Of a stretch of 64,000 nt of DNA, positions 1-6,290 are shown in pieces. This DNA comes from Bacteroidales bacterium UBA3297 (GTDB taxonomy: Bacteria > Bacteroidota > Bacteroidia > Bacteroidales > Paludibacteraceae): positions 14,365 to 78,364 of the forward strand of contig DETD01000014.1 in NCBI GenBank assembly GCA_002362105.1, written 5' to 3'. Made by a program: the position numbers and the translations under genes. The notes beneath the pieces were generated by a model. That model ran no database searches, was not told where the DNA came from, and saw only the letters and a program-made list of their open reading frames with translations. Every line of letters starts with the position of its first letter. Positions within the stretch are counted from its first letter, which is position 1.

Positions 1-351
1 CAAGTAGTCAATTGGGTGGTTAGGAGTCACCAGCTGACAGTTCGGCCCTATTTTTGTCCGGCTCCCTATGGTAATCAGTCCACCGTCGAGCATAGTGGCG
101 TTGTAATTCACAAAAACATTTTCTCCCATCACAATACCATGTCCGTGGTCGCAATGGAAAGGAGGATTGATGCCAGACGAGGCAGGGAGTCCAGGAATAA
201 GTTTTTCCAAAATGTTCCTGCATTCGTCTTCAATTAGAGTCAGTGTTTGCAGCTTTGCGCACAAGTAGTTTGCACGGCGCACACTTTCAAGCACCTCTTC
301 ATCGTCGAAACGGTAAAGCAACCCACTGCGCATCTTTTCAAATTCCGTCAT
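1..351 (-). CDS. Sugar O-acetyltransferase (LacA/Maa type), 3' end beyond the window
   Basis: The minus-strand frame starting at ATG 349-351 stays open for 117 codons to the left edge, so only the N-terminal part is visible. It opens with MTEFEKMRSGLLYRF, typical of the Mac domain of maltose/galactoside acetyltransferases. Later come the hexapeptide beta-helix hallmarks NPPFHCDHGHGI, GENVFVNYNAT and NHPIDYL. Known members transfer acetyl from acetyl-CoA to a sugar hydroxyl. A purine-rich GGAAAGAAG directly precedes the ATG. It lies 58 bp downstream of the UpxY-like gene on the same strand, which fits a polysaccharide-decoration locus running off the left edge. Family confident; substrate unknown. 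Confidence 0.85.
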   Translation of the reverse strand, partial: MTEFEKMRSGLLYRFDDEEVLESVRRANYLCAKLQTLTLIEDECRNILEKLIPGLPASSGINPPFHCDHGHGIVMGENVFVNYNATMLDGGLITIGSRTKIGPNCQLVTPNHPIDYL

Positions 352-409
352 CTTCTTTCCTGGTTATTCAATTTTACTGGAGCCTCTCGTCACGCAGGTA
401 TTTCCAACG

Positions 410-949
410 TTATTTTCTAGCCGGAGAAAGTTCAGCCACCTCGTCGGGCTTGACAAACCCAGTTGCCACAGTGACCAATCCGCCCAGGCGAACCACAACG
501 CACCGGTTTGAACGCACCCGGAGGTACTCCCCCACAACATCCTTAAAAGGTCCGTCAGCCACCACCCTCACCATAGGTCCGTGCTTCACATTGATTTCAC
601 GACGAGAATCGAGGAAAGAAATACCTTCGTGGTGTTGCTTAGCCACCTTTATAAAGTTCTGAACCAGCTGGTTATCGAACTGAAGCTGGCGTCCGGTTTT
701 TGCATCCATCACATACTTCAGTTTATCGCCGTCGTACTCGCGCTTAATTTCATCGAGACGTTCAAGTGGTCCCTGAACAAAAACATGTCCGGGCAACACC
801 TGCACGCGGGTAACAGCACCGTCCACCTCGTCAAACTTAACAGGGGCAAACTGGTTCACGCCATTTTGGTTAAGATACAGGATGATTTTTTGGAAGTCTT
901 GCGAAGGGAAACGCAAAACATACCAACAAGTTGCGTCTGAATGTGACAT
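410..949 (-). CDS. UpxY-like NusG-family transcription antiterminator
   Basis: This 179-residue protein has a NusG N-terminal (NGN) domain beginning CWYVLRFPSQDFQKI and containing LPGHVFVQG. A C-terminal KOW-like segment follows (GPMVRVVADGPFKD, VVVRLGGLVTVATGFV). Specialised NusG paralogues of this kind (UpxY in Bacteroides, RfaH elsewhere) bind RNA polymerase and let it read through long surface-polysaccharide operons. The start at 949 is preferred over an upstream ATG at 1111. The conserved domain begins immediately after it, and a good -7 element sits 24 bp upstream; the extension would be hydrophobic and low in complexity. A sugar acetyltransferase follows on the same strand. Confidence 0.82.
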   Translation of the reverse strand: MSHSDATCWYVLRFPSQDFQKIILYLNQNGVNQFAPVKFDEVDGAVTRVQVLPGHVFVQGPLERLDEIKREYDGDKLKYVMDAKTGRQLQFDNQLVQNFIKVAKQHHEGISFLDSRREINVKHGPMVRVVADGPFKDVVGEYLRVRSNRCVVVRLGGLVTVATGFVKPDEVAELSPARK

Positions 950-972
950 GATAACATCGTATAATTTACTGG

Positions 973-980
973 CAAAATTA
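973..980 (-). promoter_or_regulatory. Bacteroidota -7 element of the UpxY-like gene
   Basis: Read on the minus strand this is TAATTTTG, a perfect match to the TAnnTTTG -7 consensus, 24 bp upstream of the UpxY-like start codon. No clear -33 TTTG is seen. Confidence 0.6.
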
Positions 981-1054
981 CATAAAAACGAAATTAGGCA
1001 TACAGATAGCAGTGTTTTTTGGCACAAAAACGGGGAAAAAATAAAAAAAAAAAC

Positions 1055-1062
1055 TACTTTTG
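1055..1062 (+). promoter_or_regulatory. Bacteroidota -7 element of the ketosynthase cassette
   Basis: TACTTTTG matches TAnnTTTG and lies downstream of an A-rich tract. Transcription would start near 1069, 73 bp before the 33-codon ORF and about 175 bp before the ketosynthase. It is divergent from the UpxY promoter. Confidence 0.5.
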
Positions 1063-1141
1063 CGTGGATTTTGATAAATAGGAGCATTAAAAAATAGGGA
1101 TCTGTCACCAAAAAGAAGGCGAACTAACTACTCCGAAAAGA

Positions 1142-1243
1142 ATGGCAGAAAAGTTCTTAAATATCAAATACATTATTAAAGAGGTGATTTGGCGTACACT
1201 AAGAGACGCCCCTAAACATAAAAAGATAACAAAGATAGAGTAA
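1142..1243 (+). CDS. Micro-ORF of 33 codons coupled to the ketosynthase
   Basis: ATG at 1142 opens a 33-codon frame whose TAA stop overlaps the ATG of the ketosynthase gene (TAATG at 1241-1245), the usual signature of translational coupling. The predicted peptide begins MAEKFLNIKYIIKEVIWRTL and ends in a lysine-rich tail, so it could form one amphipathic helix followed by a basic end. It matches no family I know. It may be a real small protein of the cassette, a leader peptide controlling it, or a chance frame. The exact stop/start overlap argues against chance but does not exclude it. No strong ribosome-binding site is visible, which is common in this phylum. Confidence 0.5.
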   Translation: MAEKFLNIKYIIKEVIWRTLRDAPKHKKITKIE

Positions 1244-2469
1244 TGGAAAGAAGAGTTGTGATTACCGGCGTAGGAATTTATTCCTGCCTAGGAAAGAACC
1301 TCGACGAGGTCAAGCAATCACTTTGGGATGGCAAGTCAGGCATCATATTCGACGAAGTCCGTAAGTCAATGGGCTTCCGTTCCGCATTGACAGGCCATGT
1401 AGACCTTCCGAACTTGAAAGGAGTGTTAAGCCGCAACCAGCGTGTATATATGCCCGAGCAGGCACAATACGCCTATATGGCAACAGCAGAAGCCCTGAAA
1501 AACGCTAAATTGGACCAGGACTATCTCGATGCACACGAAGTAGGATTGCTCTATGGAAACGACAGCAGTGCCGAACCTGTAGTGAAGAGCGTTGACACCA
1601 TGCGTGAGAAAGGCGACACTACCCTAATCGGCTCAGGCGGCATATTCCAATCCATGAACTCTGCAGTCACCATGAACCTGTCCTGCATCTTCAAGTTGAA
1701 GGGCATCAACCTCACCGTATCCGGAGCATGTGCCAGTGGCTCGCACGCCATCGGTTTGGGATCCCTCCTCATCAAGTGGGGTTTGCAAGACATGGTCGTA
1801 TGTGGAGGAGCGCAAGAAATCAACCCATACAGCGTATGTAGCTTCGACGGCATCAGCGCCTTCTCAACCCGCGAAAGCGAACCAGCGAAGGCATCCCGTC
1901 CGTTCGACCGCGACCGCGACGGTCTCGTTCCTAGTGGAGGCGGTGCAACCGTAATTATAGAAAGCCTAGAAAGCGCAATAAAGCGTGGTGCGCCAATCCT
2001 TGCCGAGGTTATCGGCTACGGATTCAGTTCGAACGGCGACCACATTTCAGTGCCAAATGTAGATGGGCCACGCCGCTCATTAGAGATGGCCATCCGTGAG
2101 GCAGGCATCCGTAAAGAGGAAATCGGCTATGTGAACGCCCATGCGACATCGACCCACGTTGGCGACCAGAACGAGGCAAAGGCAATTGCATCGGTTTTCG
2201 ACGACTATAAGCCAGAAGTGACATCGACCAAGAGCCAGACCGGCCACGAGATGTGGATGGCAGGTGCCAGCGAGGTCATCTACTCAATGTTGATGATGAA
2301 GAACGACTTTATCGCAGCCAACATCAACTTTGAGAATCCAGACGAAGATTCGGCCAAGTTGAACATTCCTGGCCAACGCGTCAGCAAACACTTCGACACG
2401 TTCCTGAGCAATTCGTTCGGTTTCGGTGGCACAAACTCAACCCTTATCGTTCGCGATTTCAAGGGCTAA
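1243..2469 (+). CDS. Beta-ketoacyl-ACP synthase (KAS I/II-like)
   Basis: This 408-residue thiolase-fold condensing enzyme carries the complete Cys-His-His set. Cys163 lies in VSGACASGSHAIG, His300 in YVNAHATSTHVGD and His335 in STKSQTGHEMWMAGASE. It should load an acyl chain on Cys163 and condense it with malonyl-ACP by decarboxylation. It is followed by an acyl carrier protein and two hotdog dehydratase-like genes, so it is probably not the housekeeping FabF. The arrangement resembles part of an aryl-polyene or flexirubin type II polyketide cluster. No chain-length factor, ketoreductase, acyltransferase or phosphopantetheinyl transferase is nearby, so those steps would have to come from elsewhere. 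Family assignment is strong; the product is unknown. Confidence 0.9.
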   Translation: MERRVVITGVGIYSCLGKNLDEVKQSLWDGKSGIIFDEVRKSMGFRSALTGHVDLPNLKGVLSRNQRVYMPEQAQYAYMATAEALKNAKLDQDYLDAHEVGLLYGNDSSAEPVVKSVDTMREKGDTTLIGSGGIFQSMNSAVTMNLSCIFKLKGINLTVSGACASGSHAIGLGSLLIKWGLQDMVVCGGAQEINPYSVCSFDGISAFSTRESEPAKASRPFDRDRDGLVPSGGGATVIIESLESAIKRGAPILAEVIGYGFSSNGDHISVPNVDGPRRSLEMAIREAGIRKEEIGYVNAHATSTHVGDQNEAKAIASVFDDYKPEVTSTKSQTGHEMWMAGASEVIYSMLMMKNDFIAANINFENPDEDSAKLNIPGQRVSKHFDTFLSNSFGFGGTNSTLIVRDFKG

Positions 2470-2505
2470 CAAATCAGTTGACAACAAACAAAATAAGACA
2501 ATACA

Positions 2506-2748
2506 ATGACTAAAGCTGAAATCACCAGCAAAGTTAACGCTTTGCTTGCAGAAGAATTTGAAGTAGAAGAAAGTGTAATCACTCCAGATGCAAACATCAA
2601 GAAGACTCTTGAACTGGACAGCTTGAGCCTTGTTGACCTTGTTGCCCTCATCGATAACGAGTTCGGCATCAAGACCAATGGAGCTGAAATAAGCAAGGTG
2701 GGCACATTCGGCGAACTTTACGACTTCATCGAGTCAAAGATTGCGTAA
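2506..2748 (+). CDS. Acyl carrier protein of the ketosynthase cassette
   Basis: This 80-residue acidic four-helix protein has the phosphopantetheine attachment motif LELDSLSLVDLV, with Ser39 as the modified residue. It would carry intermediates between the upstream ketosynthase and the two downstream dehydratase-like proteins. It lies 36 bp after the ketosynthase stop and 9 bp before the next gene, so all are probably co-transcribed. The length is normal for a stand-alone ACP. Its position inside a specialised cassette suggests a dedicated rather than a general fatty-acid carrier. Confidence 0.93.
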   Translation: MTKAEITSKVNALLAEEFEVEESVITPDANIKKTLELDSLSLVDLVALIDNEFGIKTNGAEISKVGTFGELYDFIESKIA

Positions 2749-2757
2749 TCGGAAAAA

Positions 2758-3183
2758 ATGCAGCAGGGCGAAGAAATAAAGCAGCTGATTCCACAGCGCG
2801 AACCCATTATGATGATTGACACCTTCTACGGTGCCACAGAAACAACGGGTAAATCGGGATTGACCGTTTTGGCTGACAATGTGTTCTGCGAAGGAGGGCA
2901 ATTGCGTGAGATGGGCGTTATTGAACATATTGCCCAGACCTGCGCAGCCTACAATGGCGTCAAGAACAAACAGAACAACGGCGAAGCCAGCAAGCCGAAA
3001 CTCGGCTATATTGGCGAGATTAAAAAATGCCAGATTGTGCGCCTTCCCCGTGTGGGCGAACAGCTAACCACCGATGTGGTAGCCACCGCACAGGTGATGA
3101 ACGTCACCCTAATGGAAGCCACAACCAAAATTGGCGACGAGACGATTGCCTCATGCCAAATAAAATTGTTTGAGGAGGATTAA
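2758..3183 (+). CDS. ApeP-like hotdog dehydratase subunit
   Basis: This 141-residue protein has a hotdog-fold layout beginning QLIPQREPIMMID and containing EMGVIEHIAQTCAAYNG. The latter resembles the central helix of ApeP-type 3-hydroxyacyl-ACP dehydratases (COG4706). FabZ-type enzymes use a His in HFPG and a Glu on the central helix. Here Glu56 is present in VIEHIAQT, but there is no HFPG-type His. The next gene has the reverse pattern. In aryl-polyene synthesis the dehydratases ApeI and ApeP act as a pair, so a heterodimer with the following product is plausible. It lies 9 bp after the ACP and 2 bp before the next gene. Family likely; activity inferred. Confidence 0.72.
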   Translation: MQQGEEIKQLIPQREPIMMIDTFYGATETTGKSGLTVLADNVFCEGGQLREMGVIEHIAQTCAAYNGVKNKQNNGEASKPKLGYIGEIKKCQIVRLPRVGEQLTTDVVATAQVMNVTLMEATTKIGDETIASCQIKLFEED

Positions 3184-3185
3184 CC

Positions 3186-3560
3186 ATGCTGAAGAACGAT
3201 TTTTTCACCATCGCAGGCAAAGAAAACGGAGAAGGCCTGGTAACCTACCATGTTGTTCTGAATCCTGACCACAACATCTTCAAAGGCCACTTCCCTGGCA
3301 ATCCGATATCTCCAGGTGTCTGCAATATAGGCATGATTAAAGCCTGTGCAGAAGAAGAAGTGGGTTGCGGGCTGTTTATTGAGAACCTGAAGCAATGCAA
3401 ATTCAGCCACCTCATTACTCCTAACGAGAACAAGGAACTAGACATTGTGCTGAAGTTGGAAACGACAGAACAAGTTGTTAAAATTGCGGCCACAATTGTC
3501 AAGGGAGACACCAAGTTCATGGATTTGAAGGCTGAAGCCCTGAAAGAGCAAAAAGCATAA
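3186..3560 (+). CDS. ApeI/FabZ-like hotdog dehydratase subunit
   Basis: This 124-residue protein contains IFKGHFPGNPISPGVCNIGM, the core of FabZ- and ApeI-type hotdog enzymes. The catalytic-type His35 (GHFPG) is intact. The position of the FabZ catalytic glutamate is Gly49 (NIGM instead of a II-E pattern). It therefore has only one half of a FabZ active site, and the preceding gene has the other half. It is the last gene of the cassette, 2 bp after its partner, and is followed by a strong hairpin terminator. It could instead be a thioesterase-like or structural hotdog protein. Confidence 0.72.
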   Translation: MLKNDFFTIAGKENGEGLVTYHVVLNPDHNIFKGHFPGNPISPGVCNIGMIKACAEEEVGCGLFIENLKQCKFSHLITPNENKELDIVLKLETTEQVVKIAATIVKGDTKFMDLKAEALKEQKA

Positions 3561-3599
3561 CAGAACAAAAACGGCCAACACGACAGTTGGTAAAAAAAC

Positions 3600-3650
3600 A
3601 AAAGTTTCATATCTTTAAGTTGCGAACAACTGAAGGTGTGAAACTTTTTT
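3600..3650 (+). terminator. Rho-independent terminator of the ketosynthase cassette
   Basis: A long hairpin pairs AAAGTTTCA with TGAAACTTT and AGTTG with CAACT around a CGAA loop. It ends in a run of six T, 40 bp after the last gene of the cassette. Confidence 0.85.
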
Positions 3651-3698
3651 AGTGAAGAATGGTTTCCTTTCAGGTTATTAAAATTCCTTAAAGCGGAT

Positions 3699-5225
3699 AT
3701 GAAGATAATCTATGTAGAAATAGCGCCAGCGGACACATTCAACGACAACGGAGCACAGCTACTACAACAGCAGTACCCCGAAGGAGAGGTCATTGTCCCA
3801 AACCTGCCCGCTGACCCGACCGAAGCCCTAGCCTCGCTCAACCTTCTGGTTAAGTCTGAAAAAGCCGACATAGTGATAGGAGTGGGTATAGGCGGCACAC
3901 TTGTGCAAGCCCTATACGGACAATACCGCATTTTAATCAATCCGATATTTGTACTCCCCCACTGCATAACAGACGTATGCATATCGACCCCAGAAGGCAA
4001 ACGCGAAATTGTGTTCACGCCAACCCAGCAAGGACATATCCGGCATTTCATGCCCAAACAATTCAAATATGTACCACGCGGCGAGGAACAATACATCTAC
4101 GGGCTTTTCGCAGGAAAGAACGACTTCCTACTCTACAGTGAAACCTTCTTCAAACAGCACTTCAAATACAACTTCAACTACGACGGCACCGGCCTGCTAA
4201 CTGCCGACGACTGGGCAAACAACGTGGTTCCCATTCTGCACATGCTTAGCGACCAAATTAACCATATACAGAAACCAATCGCCTACTTCGGGTTGGAAGG
4301 TGTTCTGGCCGACATTGACAAAGCTGAAGCATCGCTAACCGACAAAGAGAGGGAACAATACAAAAACCACATTGAATGTGTGCCTGGAATATACCAGGAA
4401 ATGGAACCAGTACAAGGCGCAGTGGAAGCATTTAAGGCATTGAGCAGACACTACGACCTCTACATACTGACCTCAGCCCCCTGGAACAACGAAGACGTAT
4501 GGAGTGAGAAAATAAAATGGGTGAAAAAGCACCTCGGCATCTACGGCTACAAACGCGTGATAATGACACACCGCAAAGACCTGAACGAAGGCCAGCTATT
4601 GGTTGACCGACGTGCGGGAAAAGGAGCCGCCCAATTTGAAGGCACATGGCTGCAGTTTGGCGAAGCACCAGTCAGCAATTGGAACGAAACGCTAAAATAC
4701 TTGCTGGGGACTGAACCGAAAATATGCAACGGCGACAAAGGGGAAGCCGACCATTTTGCAGCGGACAACCGGCCGATTCTGTACCTCGATATGGACAGCG
4801 TGCTGGTAGACTTTGCAGGAGCCGTAAAGCATAAGCTCACACCCAAGGAGACCGAAAAATACCGCGACCACTACGACGACGTGCCCGACATTTTCTCACG
4901 CATGGAACCGATAAAGGGAGCAGTAGAAGCCTTCGACCTGCTAAGCGAGCACTTTAACACCTATCTGCTTTCGACCGCACCCTGGGATAACAACAGGGCA
5001 TGGAGCGACAAAGTGCGCTGGGTGAAAAAATACTTGGGAGAAAAGGCGGAAAACCGTCTGGTACTCAGCCACCACAAAAACTTAAGCCAAGGCAGTTACC
5101 TCATAGACGACAGCAGCAGAAACGGCGCTAAAGAATTTTGCGGGAAATGGTTCCAGTTCGGGAAAGCACCCTACGAAAACTGGGGAAAAATGCTGGGAGC
5201 CCTAAAAATGATGAATATCTTATAA
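3699..5225 (+). CDS. YqiA-like domain fused to two NT5C-type HAD domains, only the last intact
   Basis: This 508-residue protein reads as three domains. Residues 1-185 resemble the YqiA/UPF0227 alpha/beta hydrolases (VPNLPADPTEALASL, INPIF). The GxSxG nucleophile elbow is G61-V-G-I-G65 and the late catalytic His region reads DGTGLL, so both catalytic residues appear lost. Residues 190-340 and 355-508 are tandem 5'(3')-deoxyribonucleotidase-like HAD domains. The first has FGLEG (197-201) where the DxD nucleophile should be, and VDRR instead of the acidic motif IV. The second keeps LDMDSVLVDF (Asp364, Asp366), LLSTAPW and LIDDSS (Asp470, Asp471). Only the last domain should be an active phosphohydrolase. 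It is followed 20 bp later by an NTF2-like gene. Confidence 0.72.
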   Translation: MKIIYVEIAPADTFNDNGAQLLQQQYPEGEVIVPNLPADPTEALASLNLLVKSEKADIVIGVGIGGTLVQALYGQYRILINPIFVLPHCITDVCISTPEGKREIVFTPTQQGHIRHFMPKQFKYVPRGEEQYIYGLFAGKNDFLLYSETFFKQHFKYNFNYDGTGLLTADDWANNVVPILHMLSDQINHIQKPIAYFGLEGVLADIDKAEASLTDKEREQYKNHIECVPGIYQEMEPVQGAVEAFKALSRHYDLYILTSAPWNNEDVWSEKIKWVKKHLGIYGYKRVIMTHRKDLNEGQLLVDRRAGKGAAQFEGTWLQFGEAPVSNWNETLKYLLGTEPKICNGDKGEADHFAADNRPILYLDMDSVLVDFAGAVKHKLTPKETEKYRDHYDDVPDIFSRMEPIKGAVEAFDLLSEHFNTYLLSTAPWDNNRAWSDKVRWVKKYLGEKAENRLVLSHHKNLSQGSYLIDDSSRNGAKEFCGKWFQFGKAPYENWGKMLGALKMMNIL

Positions 5226-5245
5226 AAACAGAAAACATACAACAG

Positions 5246-5689
5246 ATGGATTTAGAGCAGAAAATTCAAGAAATTACCGACCGAATGGCATTAAAACAGC
5301 TTGTTGACAGCTACGCCATACTGGCCGATGCACAAAACGGACAGGCACAGAAGACCCTCTTCACGACCGACGCCGTCTATAAAACCTATGTTAACGGCGA
5401 ATTGAAGATGACACTTAACGGCGCCGAAGAAATCGGCAACACCATGCATAACTTCCTCAACACGCTTGATTCGGTCTTCCACCTGAACGGACAACAAATG
5501 CTGAACATAAAAGGAGACCAAGCTATTGGGCGCTGCTACTGCCAAATAACACTAGTCGAAACCCAGAACGGGACACAATGCACCACACAAGAGAATGTCT
5601 ACTACGATGATGAATACAAAAAAATAGACGGGAAATGGCTGATTGCCAAACGGAACAGCAACATTCTACACGTCAATAAAATTGGATAA
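5246..5689 (+). CDS. NTF2/SnoaL-like protein
   Basis: This 147-residue protein begins MDLEQKIQEITDRMALKQLV and contains LFTTDAVYKTYVNGE, HFLN-like helix residues and a terminal KIDGKWLIAKR. That order is typical of the SnoaL_4/NTF2-like cone-shaped fold. Members include enzymes acting on small cyclic substrates and many of unknown role. A longer frame beginning at 5138 would overlap the preceding gene, so the ATG at 5246, 20 bp after that gene's stop, is preferred. The two genes probably share a transcript that ends at the hairpin at 5711. The specific function is unknown. Confidence 0.75.
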   Translation: MDLEQKIQEITDRMALKQLVDSYAILADAQNGQAQKTLFTTDAVYKTYVNGELKMTLNGAEEIGNTMHNFLNTLDSVFHLNGQQMLNIKGDQAIGRCYCQITLVETQNGTQCTTQENVYYDDEYKKIDGKWLIAKRNSNILHVNKIG

Positions 5690-5710
5690 AATCGAAAGGA
5701 ATAAAAAACA

Positions 5711-5740
5711 AAAAAGTCAGCGGAAACGCTGACTTTTTTT
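5711..5740 (+). terminator. Rho-independent terminator
   Basis: A perfect GTCAGCG/CGCTGAC stem with a GAAA tetraloop is followed by seven T and preceded by an A run. It ends the NTF2-like transcript and could also work from the opposite strand. Confidence 0.9.
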
Positions 5741-5899
5741 GCCTTTAGTTTTATCTTAGTGCACTTTTGTCAAAAAATTCCAAAAAAGGAAATCTCACAG
5801 ACAAAAACAACAAACACAAAAGAACAACCTAGGCCCTGTAGTGTCTTAACTTATTTGAAGGTATCCCCTATAACAGGTACTTTTAAGGTAAAAACCTTG

Positions 5900-5972
5900 A
5901 GCGGTAAACGGGACTCGAACCCGCGACCTTCGGCTTGGGAAGCCAACGCTCTACCAACTGAGCTATTACCGC
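5900..5972 (-). tRNA. tRNA-Gly (anticodon CCC)
   Basis: On the minus strand the sequence starts GCGGTAATAGCTCAGTTGG and ends GGGTTCGAGTCCCGTTTACC then GC. The 7-bp acceptor stem pairs GCGGTAA with TTACCGC. The anticodon loop is TTCCCAA within a 5-bp stem, giving anticodon CCC. The discriminator base is T and CCA is not encoded. A consensus promoter lies just upstream. Confidence 0.93.
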
Positions 5973-5992
5973 AGACCAGACTTTTGCGGGCA

Positions 5993-6024
5993 CAAAAATA
6001 ATAAAAAGAGAACACAGAAACAAA
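5993..6024 (-). promoter_or_regulatory. Promoter of tRNA-Gly
   Basis: On the minus strand, a -33 TTTG (6021-6024) and a -7 TATTTTTG (5993-6000) are separated by 20 bp, matching the Bacteroidota consensus. The -7 ends about 20 bp before the tRNA. Confidence 0.75.
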
Positions 6025-6195
6025 TTTATATTTATGCAAACTAGTTAAAATTAAGTTATAACACCTTAAATATTGCCTCCAACAACGATAATAATAAGCC
6101 ACCTATAAATCTGATACACAACAAAATAAGCAATATTGTTAACAATGTTAAATATAAAACATTAAGAAAATCAACAGAAAGAAAATAAAATACTC

Positions 6196-6203
6196 TAATT
6201 TTG
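6196..6203 (+). promoter_or_regulatory. Bacteroidota -7 element of the FadL-type gene
   Basis: TAATTTTG is a perfect TAnnTTTG match, giving a start near 6210 and a leader of about 80 nt before ATG 6291. No good -33 box is seen. Confidence 0.55.
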
Positions 6204-6290
6204 CGCCGTATTTGATAACGACACCCTACTTGAACTACAATAATTTGCGTGATAGCAAAGAAAGGAGAGGGTATTAAACAAAAAAGAGTA

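Larger units (their letters stand above)
5973..6290. other. Intergenic region between tRNA-Gly and the FadL-type gene
   Basis: This 318-bp AT-rich stretch holds the divergent promoters of tRNA-Gly and of the outer-membrane protein gene. An open frame on the minus strand crosses it but has no recognisable domain. Nothing else is evident. Confidence 0.6.

Noticed and set aside
1243..3560. Complete aryl-polyene or flexirubin biosynthetic cluster
   Set aside because: Ketoreductase, chain-length factor, acyltransferase, ammonia-lyase and transport genes are all absent from the neighbourhood; only the four-gene core can be supported.
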